A DNA stretch of 39,680 nt from JAGXSE01 sp040757295 (GTDB lineage: Bacteria; Bacillota; PH28-bin88): positions 1 through 39,680 of the forward strand of contig JBFLXH010000023.1 of assembly GCA_040757295.1 (NCBI GenBank), in the 5' to 3' direction. Of the stretch, positions 15,106 to 22,473 are shown in pieces. The notes beneath the pieces are model-generated. The model saw only the letters and a list, made by a program, of their open reading frames with translations, ran no database searches and had not been told where the DNA came from. Within the stretch, counting starts at the first letter, position 1. Each line of letters starts with the position of its first letter. Position numbers and translations under genes: made by a program.

Positions 15106-15391
15106 TTCTAATCCTGCTATCCGTTTTTCCGTATAGCTGTCGAAAAAATCCGCCCCTGGAGTTTTCAGGGTTTTTTGAAATTGCGATCTTGTGGAGAATA
15201 AATATTTGGAACATTCATTATATAAAATAAATTTTCAACATTTATAAATTTAAATTTTATGATATAATTTAAATAATTCGGAAAAAAAGGGAAGGAGTGA
15301 TTAAGAGATTTTATAAATTCGCTTCTGTCGGGTATTCGGCGAAGCGTATCTCTTAGCCATGGCTATTCTACCAGCGAAGGGAGCAGAAGGA
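15106..15391 (+). promoter_or_regulatory. AT-rich promoter and structured leader of the TRAP-TAXI genes
   Basis: TATAAT at 15263-15268 lies in a very AT-rich stretch with a weak TTTATA 16 bases upstream. A strong ribosome site, GGGAAGGAG (15289-15297), is about 60 bases too far from the TRAP start and instead precedes a 19-codon frame (GTG 15297 or ATT 15300 to TAG 15356, ending KRFYKFASVGYSAKRIS). Within it, AAGAGAT pairs with ATCTCTT (15303-15354) and CGCTTC with GAAGCG (15320-15346). A leader peptide or attenuating structure is possible. Confidence 0.45.
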
Positions 15392-17377
15392 ATGGGTGCA
15401 AAAAATGGTACTACGGGTTCGGGGCGGCAGGTAGAACTGGAACACGTCCAAAAACTGAACCTGGACATGGAAGATGTGGAGATTTCTTCCCAGCGCAAGC
15501 TATCCGGCAATTTAGCCAAATTCATCACCATCTGGGCTGTAATTGTTGCGGTATTGCACATTTTTAGTTTAGTCTTTTATCCGGTGGATGCCTGGAAGTT
15601 CCGGAGCTTCCATGTCGCCACCCTGTCTTTTTTGGGTTTTCTCCTATTTCCGGGTTGGCAGAAGGCCAGATCCAATGTGCATTGGACCGACTGGTTAGGT
15701 GCTGTTGCCAGCATGGTCATTTTTGGCTATATTAGCTTCAACTATAACGAACTGATCTACCGGGTAGGCGTCATGCCCACACAGGCTGATTATATCATTG
15801 CCGTAACCGGGATTATCCTGGTGGTGGAATTAACCCGCCGTACCGCAGGCTTGGCTCTTCCCATTCTTACTTCAATCTTTTTGCTGTATACCTTTATCGG
15901 TCCCTATCTTCCAGGAGTTCTGCACAACCGGAGTTACGCTCCCCAGCGGATGTTTACCTTTATCTACAGCCAAGAGGGCGTCTTCAGTATTCCGGTGGAT
16001 ATCAGTTCAAAATATATCATCCTGTTCATCATCTTTGCGTCTTTCCTACAAGTTTCAGGGGTTGGTAAATATTTTGTGGAATGGGCATTTTCTATCAGCG
16101 GCCATTTACGGGGTGGGCCGGCCAAGGTGGCGGTTTTGTCCAGCGCTTTGATGGGAACCATGAACGGGACTTCGGTGGGGAACGTGGTGGCTACCGGTAG
16201 TTTTACCATTCCCTTGATGCGTAAAGTAGGTTATTCCCCCCAGTTTGCCGCAGCCACCGAAGCAGTGGCCTCAACAGGCGGGCAGATTATGCCGCCGATC
16301 ATGGGTGCAGGTGTCTTTATCATGTCTGAACTGACGGGAATTCCATACCAACGGTTGATGCTGGCTGGGATTATTCCGGCAATCCTTTACTTTGCCTCCT
16401 GTTACTGGATGGTGGACCTGGAGGCGATCAAGCAAAAGCTGTATGGCATCCCGCGCCATTTGCTGCCGGAGTTAAAAGAAGTACTAAGCCGCAGCTATTT
16501 GTTTCTCCCAGTGGTGACCCTCTTTGGGATGCTGTTATTCGGATTTTCCGTAATTATGGCCGGGTTTTGGGCGATTGTAGGCTCATTTCTGATCAGCTGG
16601 ACGAGCAAGAAGACCCGCATGGGCCTGAAGGACGTCATGAAGGCCCTTGAAGGGGGAGCTCGGGGTACCATTCAGTTAATGGCTGTCTGTGCTTCTGCTG
16701 GTATCATTATGGGAGTTATTGCCCTGACCGGTATCGGGATGAAATTCGCCTCCCTCGTGCTCAGTATTGCGGGGGCGAGTATCTTCTTGGCTTTGCTTTT
16801 TACGATGGGTATTGTCATTATCTTGGGGATGGGGATGCCTACCACCGCAGCGTATGCGGTTGGGGCAGCTGTCGTAGCTCCCGGCCTGGTAGGGATGGGC
16901 ATTGAGCCGTTGATGGCCCACTTTTTTATCTTCTATTTTGCCTGTGTTTCTGCCATTACACCGCCTGTGGCTTTGGCTGCTTATGCCGGGGCGGCGATCA
17001 GCGGTTCTGAGCCGATGAAAACCGGGTATACTGCCTTCCGGCTTGGAATCGCAGCCTATGTCGTACCCTTTATGTTTTTCTATGCGCCAGAAATTTTGGT
17101 TATTGGTTCACCGTCGATTATTATTCTCCGGGCGGTCACAGCCCTGGTTGGAATCTATGCCCTGGCTTCTGCTGTACAAGGGTATTTCTTCGGGCGGACT
17201 CACCTGGTAATCAGGGCGATCCTGCTATTAGCTTGTGCTGGTCTGGTGACCCCCAGCGAGAAATTGGACATTTTAGGGTTTTTTCTCTTGCTGGCAGTGT
17301 TCTTAGTCCAGCGGGTGTTCTTAAAAACAAAGGCGGAGAATGAATCTTCCGTACCGGTTAGGGAAGCAGTCAGGTAG
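15392..17377 (+). CDS. TRAP transporter fused permease (4TM/12TM), TAXI type
   Basis: A 661-residue protein with about 18-20 membrane segments: a DctQ-like small permease domain (about 40-150) fused to a DctM-like large domain. The DctM part shows the usual GTSVGNVVATGSFTIPLMRK, ASTGGQIMPPIMGAGVFIMS, LGMGMPTTAAYAVGA and CVSAITPPVALAAYAGAA. Such fused permeases work with TAXI-type receptors, and one is encoded 112 bases downstream. The ATG at 15392 has AAGGGAG eight bases upstream; an earlier in-frame ATG (15359) has no ribosome site but directly follows the leader frame, so coupled re-initiation there is possible. Transport is sodium-driven secondary uptake in characterised relatives. Confidence 0.92.
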   Translation: MGAKNGTTGSGRQVELEHVQKLNLDMEDVEISSQRKLSGNLAKFITIWAVIVAVLHIFSLVFYPVDAWKFRSFHVATLSFLGFLLFPGWQKARSNVHWTDWLGAVASMVIFGYISFNYNELIYRVGVMPTQADYIIAVTGIILVVELTRRTAGLALPILTSIFLLYTFIGPYLPGVLHNRSYAPQRMFTFIYSQEGVFSIPVDISSKYIILFIIFASFLQVSGVGKYFVEWAFSISGHLRGGPAKVAVLSSALMGTMNGTSVGNVVATGSFTIPLMRKVGYSPQFAAATEAVASTGGQIMPPIMGAGVFIMSELTGIPYQRLMLAGIIPAILYFASCYWMVDLEAIKQKLYGIPRHLLPELKEVLSRSYLFLPVVTLFGMLLFGFSVIMAGFWAIVGSFLISWTSKKTRMGLKDVMKALEGGARGTIQLMAVCASAGIIMGVIALTGIGMKFASLVLSIAGASIFLALLFTMGIVIILGMGMPTTAAYAVGAAVVAPGLVGMGIEPLMAHFFIFYFACVSAITPPVALAAYAGAAISGSEPMKTGYTAFRLGIAAYVVPFMFFYAPEILVIGSPSIIILRAVTALVGIYALASAVQGYFFGRTHLVIRAILLLACAGLVTPSEKLDILGFFLLLAVFLVQRVFLKTKAENESSVPVREAVR

Positions 17378-17489
17378 TACCAATAGGTTTGTTGTTCTGG
17401 GAACAGCACCGGAAAGCCTTTAAGGGGCAAGTGGCATTAGGAATATTTGCTGCCTTTATTTAATTTAAGAAAATAGAGGAGGAGAAGAA

Positions 17490-18836
17490 ATGAGATTTCG
17501 TAAATGGAGTGGTTTGGTTTTCCTTCTGGTCCTGTTGTGTGTGTCTTTAGTAGCGGTGGGATGCGGCGGAAATAAAGCGGCAGAAGCCCCTAAACCTGCT
17601 CCTGCTCCTGCCCCTGCTCCTGCTCCGGCACCGGTTCCTGCCCCTGCTCCTGCTCCGGCACCGGTTCCTGCCCCTGCTCCTGCTCCGGCACCGGTTCCTG
17701 CCCCTGCACCCGTGCCAGCGCCAGCTCCAACACCGGCTCCGGCGCCAGAACCAGTTAAGCCGGCCGCTCCGGCTCCAGCTTCCGCACCGGCACCCGCGCC
17801 AGCCCCGGCCAAGCCTGGCACAACTACTCCGGCCCCTGCTGTGGTAGTGACCCCCACTGCTCCCGCTCCTGCTCCTGCTCCGGCAGAGCCGAAGATGTCT
17901 GTAACCATTGATAAAAGCAAGTGGCCGAAATCCCTGACTATTGGCGGAGCTTCTGTTGGCGGAGTTTATTATGTTTATGGTGGAGCCTGGTCCAAGATTG
18001 TGGAAAAAGTTACCGGGATTACCACCGGTCTTCAGGTTACTGGTGGTCCTAACCAGAATATCCAGTTAATGGAGCTAGGTGATATCCAGCTGGGTATGAC
18101 CACCATGGGACCTGCCTATGAAGCCCTAAACGGCTTAGAGGCGTGGACCAAAGGGCAAAAGTTTGTCAATTTCCGCGGCCTATTTCCGATGTACAATACT
18201 TATTCCTTCTGGTGGGTGTTCGAACATACCGGCATCAGGAACATCCGGGATCTCGAAAACATGGTAGTCGGCGTAGGTCCGGTAGGTGGTACCCCGGGTA
18301 CCTACCACCCGCTCTTCCTCCAGGAGCTGGGGATTCGGCCCAAGGCGATCCGCCACGCTGGAGCCAGTGCTTTGGTATCCCAGCACCTAGACCGCCAGAT
18401 TGAAGCCAACAGCTTTGCTTCCGGCGTACCGGTTGCTGCAGTATCGGAAACCGCCGCCCATCGTAAGGTCCGGATATTTGGGGTTGAGGGAGCTGACCGG
18501 GATAAGATCGTTGCCCGTTGGCCGTTCTGGACCCCGGCTGTCATTCCGGCAAAGGTATTCGGTGACTGGCAGGATTACGAGATCCAGACGGTAGGGATGT
18601 GGAACATGGCTATTGCCCATAAGAACCTGCCGGATGACCTGGTATACACCATCGTAAAAGGTGTTTTCGAAAATACGCCGATGTTAATTGCGGCGACCAA
18701 GTCAGCCGAAGAAACGCAAATGCAGTTTATTACTAATAATACCTTCATGCCGATGCACCCCGGAGCGATAAAATTCTTCGAGGATAACGGCATTAAGATC
18801 CCGGCGAACCTCTACCCGCCGGAATACAAAAAGTAA
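17490..18836 (+). CDS. TAXI-family TRAP solute receptor, lipoprotein with Pro-Ala stalk
   Basis: A 448-residue lipoprotein. The signal peptide ends in LVAVGC, with lipid-modified Cys25. Residues about 35-140 are an extraordinary Pro-Ala stalk (PAPAPAPAPV-type repeats). The TAXI receptor fold begins near 150 with SLTIGGASVGGVYYVYGGAW, followed by GGPNQNIQLMELGDIQLGM. Typical TAXI receptors are about 320 residues, so the extra length is the stalk. GAGGAGG precedes the ATG. It pairs with the fused permease upstream. The ligand is unknown; TAXI systems often import C4-type or 2-oxo carboxylates or amino acids. No regulator is adjacent. Confidence 0.92.
   Translation: MRFRKWSGLVFLLVLLCVSLVAVGCGGNKAAEAPKPAPAPAPAPAPAPVPAPAPAPAPVPAPAPAPAPVPAPAPVPAPAPTPAPAPEPVKPAAPAPASAPAPAPAPAKPGTTTPAPAVVVTPTAPAPAPAPAEPKMSVTIDKSKWPKSLTIGGASVGGVYYVYGGAWSKIVEKVTGITTGLQVTGGPNQNIQLMELGDIQLGMTTMGPAYEALNGLEAWTKGQKFVNFRGLFPMYNTYSFWWVFEHTGIRNIRDLENMVVGVGPVGGTPGTYHPLFLQELGIRPKAIRHAGASALVSQHLDRQIEANSFASGVPVAAVSETAAHRKVRIFGVEGADRDKIVARWPFWTPAVIPAKVFGDWQDYEIQTVGMWNMAIAHKNLPDDLVYTIVKGVFENTPMLIAATKSAEETQMQFITNNTFMPMHPGAIKFFEDNGIKIPANLYPPEYKK
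17611..17700 (+). repeat. Three exact 30-bp tandem repeats inside the Pro-Ala stalk
   Basis: Units at 17611-17640, 17641-17670 and 17671-17700 are identical at the DNA level, each encoding PAPAPAPVPA-like decapeptides in phase. Flanking stalk codons are more varied. Exact identity points to recent expansion by slippage or unequal recombination, and a 30-base unit keeps the frame. Confidence 0.9.
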
Positions 18837-18844
18837 GCAGGGTG

Positions 18845-18869
18845 GCAAGCGGGGACGGTTCTTGCTTGC
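18845..18869 (+). repeat. GGGGACGGTTC dispersed repeat, copy C
   Basis: GCAAGC GGGGACGGTTCTT GCTTGC, with fully complementary hexamer ends. It lies nine bases after the stop of the TAXI receptor, the same position relative to a gene end as copies A and B. The 5' tandem GCAAGTGA units seen in A and B are absent. Confidence 0.65.
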
Positions 18870-18973
18870 TAAGGGTAGGAGAAAAAGGACTGGCAGCAGA
18901 GCCAAAATTCAGAAAAAAAACTTGCGTGGATGGGTAGATCGTGGTAAACTAACTTTAAAAAAGCATTGGAAAT

Positions 18974-19250
18974 GATGGGGAAAAGTAGGTCAGCGGAACC
19001 TACCAGGGAGAGGGTGTCGAGACTGGAAGCACTCTCAAGGGAAAGCTGGGTGAAGTTCTCCCCTGATCTGGCAGGCTGAAACTCTTGCTAGCAAGTAGGT
19101 TTGCCCGGACACTTCCACCGTTAAAAGGAAGGAGGTATCGGACTTATCGTCCAGTACTTTAAAGGAGGGGGCCTTAACTAGGCCAACTTGGGTGGTACCG
19201 CGGAAAGCATTTAGCTTCTCGTCCCTATTGGGCGAGAAGTTTTTATTTTT
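18974..19250 (+). ncRNA. T-box riboswitch 1 (upstream member of a tandem pair)
   Basis: Stem I starts near GATGGGGA (18974) and pairs with TCCCC..GATC. AGTA (18984-18987) marks the specifier loop, whose 3' strand reads GAAGTTC (19052-19058). The T-box sequence GGGTGGTACCGCG is at 19190-19202. The terminator CTTCTCGTCCC (19215-19225) pairs with GGGCGAGAAG (19230-19239), followed by TTTTTATTTTT. The specifier is GTT (Val) if read directly after GAA, or TTC (Phe) if shifted by one. The TGGT in the T-box fits a tRNA with discriminator A. Confidence 0.92.
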
Positions 19251-19260
19251 TAATAAATCG

Positions 19261-19567
19261 CTAACGGCAATGACGGAGGAAAGTAGGGCGGAACCGGCCC
19301 GACAGGGAGGGGGTGTCACCGGACTGAGAGCACCCCTGGGGTATGACCGTTTGAAGTTCCCTCCTGAGCAGGGGGCTGAAACTTTCTTTAGTTAAGAAAA
19401 GCAAGTAGGCCTGCCCGGAGACTCCCCCGTTAAAAGGGAGGGGATACCGGAGATCTTTTTATCGGAAGGTTCTCCCGTATCCTTTGGAGGTGGGCTGCTT
19501 TTTGGCAGCCAACCAGGGTGGTACCGCGGAAGCAAACCTTTCGTCCCTTTGGGGCGGAAGGTTTTTT
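19261..19567 (+). ncRNA. T-box riboswitch 2 (downstream member of a tandem pair)
   Basis: Stem I: GGAGG (19275-19279) pairs with CCTCC; AGTA is at 19282-19285, directly followed by GGGCGG pairing with CCGTTT. The specifier-loop strand again reads GAAGTTC (19353-19359). The T-box GGGTGGTACCGCG is at 19516-19528. The terminator AACCTTTCGTCCC pairs with GGGGCGGAAGGTT and ends in TTTTTT (19535-19567). It controls the symporter genes downstream, in series with T-box 1 and with the same specifier. Confidence 0.92.
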
Positions 19568-19600
19568 CTGTGCCAGTTGATACGGAGAGGAGGGATATTA

Positions 19601-19708
19601 ATGCTGGGTATTCCTGACCCGCAAATTTGGCTGGCGTACCTGTTATCAATTCTTTCTGCCGGATTGTGTGTGGTTTACGGCATTGCCAAATGGAACTGCG
19701 ATAACTAG
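19601..19708 (+). CDS. Symporter small accessory protein, 35 residues
   Basis: The peptide reads MLGIPDPQIWLAYLLSILSA, then GLCVVYGIAKWNCDN: one membrane helix with a short amphipathic start. Small proteins with a DPxIWLAYLLCILS-like core are encoded directly upstream of sodium:solute symporters in many bacteria, and the symporter gene starts 38 bases downstream here. GAGAGGAGGG precedes the ATG. It probably associates with the symporter in the membrane; the biochemical role is not established. Both genes are controlled by the tandem T-boxes. Confidence 0.82.
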   Translation: MLGIPDPQIWLAYLLSILSAGLCVVYGIAKWNCDN

Positions 19709-19746
19709 GGAAATACTAACATATTTAAAGCGAAGGAGGAATTTTT

Positions 19747-21384
19747 GTGGATAGGACCCTGCTTTACGGAGTGGTTGCTCTATACGTGTTGGCGGTGGCT
19801 GGGCTGGGATATTACGCCTACCGCCGCACCAACAGTGACAAGGATTACCTGATTGCTGGCGGGAACGTGCACCCGGTTTTGATGGCCTTGGCCTACGGCT
19901 CTACCTTTATCAGTACGTCTGCTATCGTTGGCTTTGGCGGGACGGCTGCCATGTTTGGCATGAGCCTGTTATGGTTAACGGTAGCAAACATCTTTGTGGG
20001 TATTTTTTTGGCATTTGTCCTTTTTGGCAAAAGAACCCTGGTAGTTGGGCGCAACCTGGATGCCAAGACCTTTCCGGAATTGCTGGGGCGCCGTTACAAT
20101 TCCAGTTTTATTCAAAGGTATACGGCAGCGGTAGTTGCCGTGGCCATGCCCCTCTATGCGGCTGCTGTTATGATTGGGGCCAGCCGCTTCCTGGAACAGA
20201 CCCTGCATATTAACTACCAGGTTGCAGTGTGGGTTTTCGCCTTGTTTGTAGCGGCTTATGTGATGACCGGCGGCCTTAAAGGAGTAGTATATACCGATGC
20301 CCTGCAGGGAGGGATCATGTTTATCGGCATGGTAACCTTGCTAATCTTAACCTATACCAAGCTGGGAGGTCCTTTGACGGCGCACCAGTCTTTGACACAG
20401 CTGGCCAGCCAGGTCCCTGCCTCCCTGGCCCAGAAAGGACACCAGGGCTGGACCCAGATGCCCGTCTTTCTATCAGAATACTGGTGGGTAGTGGTATCGA
20501 CCCTGGTATTGGGGGTAGGCATCGGGGTTTTAGCCCAGCCCCAGCTGATAGTGCGTTACCTGACGGTAAAAAGCCCAAGAGAGCTTAACCGGGCAGTAGG
20601 GGTGGGAGGCGTGTTTATCCTGGCCATGACCGGGGTGGCTTTTGCGGTAGGGGCTTTAACCAATGTTTACTTCAGCCAGACAGTCGGCCAGATTTCGCTG
20701 GCTGCAGCGGTTGATCCGGTGACCAAGGCTCCCAACGTAGACCGCATTATTCCTCTTTATATCAACCTGGCCATGCCCCAATGGTTTACCTACCTGTTCA
20801 TGTTAACCCTGCTGTCGGCGGCCATGTCCACTTTAAGCGGCCAGTTCCATGTTATCGGCACTTCCCTCAGCCGGGATCTTTATGTTGGCGGCCGGAACGG
20901 CTCTGCTGCCCAATCCCTCATGATAAACCGGCTGGGCTTGGTGGCTGCCCTTGTTATAACTGTGTGGCTCAGCTTCAAACTCCCTTTGGGCATCATTGCG
21001 GTGGCAACAGCCATTTTCTTTGGCGTTTGTGCAGCCAGTTTCCTGCCGGCCTATGTGGCAGCCCTCTACTGGACCAGAGCAACCACGGCAGGCGCCGTAG
21101 CCAGTATGGTGGTAGGCTCAATCACCAGCCTGTTCCTACTTGCCTTTGTGTATGTCAAAGGTTCCGCTTCCCTTGGGATCAGCCAGGCAATCTTTAATAA
21201 ACCGGCTCTGTTTGCTTTCCCCTGGACAGTGATTGACCCGATTGTGATCGCCCTGCCTCTTTCCGCATTTACCATGGTAGCGGTCAGTCTGTTAACCGAA
21301 CCGGTGGAGCAGGCTCTTCTCCGCCGCTGCTTTCTAGGTCGTATTGCCGCGCCTGCAGGGACAGCCTCGGTTGAAGCCGAGTAA
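19747..21384 (+). CDS. Sodium:solute symporter (SSS family), T-box controlled
   Basis: A 545-residue protein with about 13 membrane segments. SSS hallmarks are GYYAYRRTNSDKDYLIAGGN after segment 1, GSTFISTSAIVGFGG in segment 2, VMTGGLKGVVYTDALQGGIM around segment 6 and TLLSAAMSTLSGQFHVIGTS in the Na+-site region near residue 360. The start is GTG after AAGGAGG. The tandem T-boxes imply expression when a particular tRNA is uncharged, so the substrate is most likely the matching amino acid (valine or phenylalanine on the two possible specifier readings) or a precursor. It is followed by a good terminator. Confidence 0.92.
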   Translation: MDRTLLYGVVALYVLAVAGLGYYAYRRTNSDKDYLIAGGNVHPVLMALAYGSTFISTSAIVGFGGTAAMFGMSLLWLTVANIFVGIFLAFVLFGKRTLVVGRNLDAKTFPELLGRRYNSSFIQRYTAAVVAVAMPLYAAAVMIGASRFLEQTLHINYQVAVWVFALFVAAYVMTGGLKGVVYTDALQGGIMFIGMVTLLILTYTKLGGPLTAHQSLTQLASQVPASLAQKGHQGWTQMPVFLSEYWWVVVSTLVLGVGIGVLAQPQLIVRYLTVKSPRELNRAVGVGGVFILAMTGVAFAVGALTNVYFSQTVGQISLAAAVDPVTKAPNVDRIIPLYINLAMPQWFTYLFMLTLLSAAMSTLSGQFHVIGTSLSRDLYVGGRNGSAAQSLMINRLGLVAALVITVWLSFKLPLGIIAVATAIFFGVCAASFLPAYVAALYWTRATTAGAVASMVVGSITSLFLLAFVYVKGSASLGISQAIFNKPALFAFPWTVIDPIVIALPLSAFTMVAVSLLTEPVEQALLRRCFLGRIAAPAGTASVEAE

Positions 21385-21452
21385 TAGGGCTTCAGTTTGC
21401 TGCGTTGCTTATTCCTTAGAAAAAGAGGCAGCAAATACTTCATTCAAAAAAG

Positions 21453-21486
21453 ATTGGAGTGGCTAGTTTAGTCACTCCAATTTTTA
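21453..21486 (+). terminator. Terminator of the symporter operon
   Basis: ATTGGAGTG, an 11-base loop, CACTCCAAT, then a run of T. A nine-pair perfect stem about 70 bases after the symporter stop. Confidence 0.8.
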
Positions 21487-21952
21487 GTTGTTATTGCCTG
21501 CTTATGGATTGTACAGCCTTTTTTAGCAAAGTTTCTAAAAGGGGCTTGCAAAAGAAAAAAAGTCATTATAACAAAAAATGATAGTACCATTTGCTCACAT
21601 GAATTTAAAAAAGCTAGCTATGTGGAAATAAAAAGGGGGGCTATTGCCTCTAGTTACCTTTTTTCTCCATTTTTAAGAAGAAAAATATATCATTTGGTTC
21701 CAACAAACTGCTTCCAAGCCTTGCAGCTTGAAAGCAGTTTTTGTCTGCAGCCTGTGGCTTCTTTAGTAGAAGCATTCTTTTTTTATAGTCAGGTCCTAAA
21801 AAATGACGGGGGCTGGTAGAAAATATGTGGCAGATTACCCTCAGCATGGTATGTAAATACCGATTTAGTGCCATTTAGTTACCTACTCTATTAATAATTT
21901 TCCAGGGCAGGAAGGAATCCAAAAATATTCGTTGAATATGATAACTAACTAA
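21487..21952. other. Gene-free stretch with two orphan terminator-like hairpins
   Basis: No convincing gene is present; a 65-codon frame from 21622 lacks a ribosome site and family resemblance. Two hairpins stand out: AACTGCTTCCAAGC pairs with GCTTGAAAGCAGTT (21706-21739, one mismatch) before TTTTT, and GCTTCT pairs with AGAAGC (21757-21773) before ATTCTTTTTTT. They may end a small RNA transcribed in this gap or be read-through barriers. A short palindrome, ATATTC gtt GAATAT, lies at 21927-21941. Confidence 0.45.
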
Positions 21953-21990
21953 AAAATTGTATACAATTTTAAATTTTTGGTATACAAAAT
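21953..21990 (+). promoter_or_regulatory. Twin GTATAC operator ahead of the AOR/TRAP locus
   Basis: AAAATTGTATACAATTTT (21953-21970) is a perfect 18-bp palindrome. A second, imperfect site TTTTGGTATACAAAA has its GTATAC core at 21980-21985, so the centres are 21 bp apart, two helical turns. TGTATACA-like palindromes are typical operators of FadR/VanR-type GntR regulators, and a GntR/FCD regulator is encoded in the same locus (28383). TACAAT within the first site can serve as a -10, so binding would block transcription. Confidence 0.65.
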
Positions 21991-22036
21991 ACTGTTAATA
22001 GTCTAATTTGGGGGTGAGGCTTCCTAAGAACTATGT

Positions 22037-22414
22037 TTGAAACGTATTTCAATCGAAAAGGCCGCCAAAAGAGTAATTAAGCGAGAGAGGGGAGATGGTT
22101 ATCTGGAACAAAGAAAGGAGCCGGGAGCCGGAATAATCAGTATTCAAATGTTGGGTTATGTGGGCGAAATTGTGGGAAGTAAAGAGATTTCTGTTGAGTT
22201 CCACGACGGCGACAACATTGCCAGCTTGATGGGAAAACTGCTTGCTCAATGGCCTGAAAGGGCGATTAAAATCTTTTTCAATCAACGAACCGGCGTGCTA
22301 AGGGAATGTGTACTGGTTATTAATGACCGGGTTGTAATAATGCCTGAAGAGTTGGAGCAAACGCTTAAAACTGGGGACAAAGTGATGGTTCTTCCAGTTT
22401 TGTCGGGCGGGTAA
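22037..22414 (+). CDS. MoaD/ThiS-family ubiquitin-like sulfur carrier
   Basis: A 125-residue protein whose last 90 residues are a beta-grasp domain: IISIQMLGYVGEIVGSKEIS, then VEFHDGDNIASLMGKLL, ending VMVLPVLSGG with the terminal Gly-Gly that is adenylated and thiocarboxylated. Such carriers donate sulfur to the pterin of molybdenum or tungsten cofactors, and this one directly precedes a predicted tungsten enzyme. The start is uncertain: TTG 22037 has GGGGGTGAGG 17 bases upstream, and ATG 22148 would cut into the first strand. The N-terminal 35 residues are basic and unusual for the family. Confidence 0.78.
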   Translation: MKRISIEKAAKRVIKRERGDGYLEQRKEPGAGIISIQMLGYVGEIVGSKEISVEFHDGDNIASLMGKLLAQWPERAIKIFFNQRTGVLRECVLVINDRVVIMPEELEQTLKTGDKVMVLPVLSGG

Positions 22415-22473
22415 AATGACACAGCACCTAAGGTGCAAAGTTTTTAGAGAATATTGAGGGAGGGGAAAGGACT

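Noticed and set aside
17611..17700. Regular 30-base repeats considered as a CRISPR array
   Set aside because: The units are directly adjacent with no spacers, and they are in frame inside a protein gene.
17465..17920. A 151-codon Gly-Ala-rich frame on the minus strand opposite the TAXI receptor
   Set aside because: It is the antisense image of the Pro-Ala stalk; GC-rich repeats have no stops in this frame. It has no family resemblance, and the plus-strand gene is certain.
19192..19540. Open frames running through the T-box leaders
   Set aside because: The region is fully accounted for by two T-box structures and their terminators.
21622..21819. A 65-codon frame in the gap upstream of the AOR locus
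   Set aside because: It runs through the two terminator-like hairpins, has no ribosome site and has a low-complexity hydrophobic composition.
22424..22446. A small hairpin GCACCT/AGGTGC with a following T tract between the sulfur-carrier gene and AOR
   Set aside because: The stem has only about six pairs and lies inside what looks like an operon. Any attenuation would be weak, so I did not list it as a terminator.
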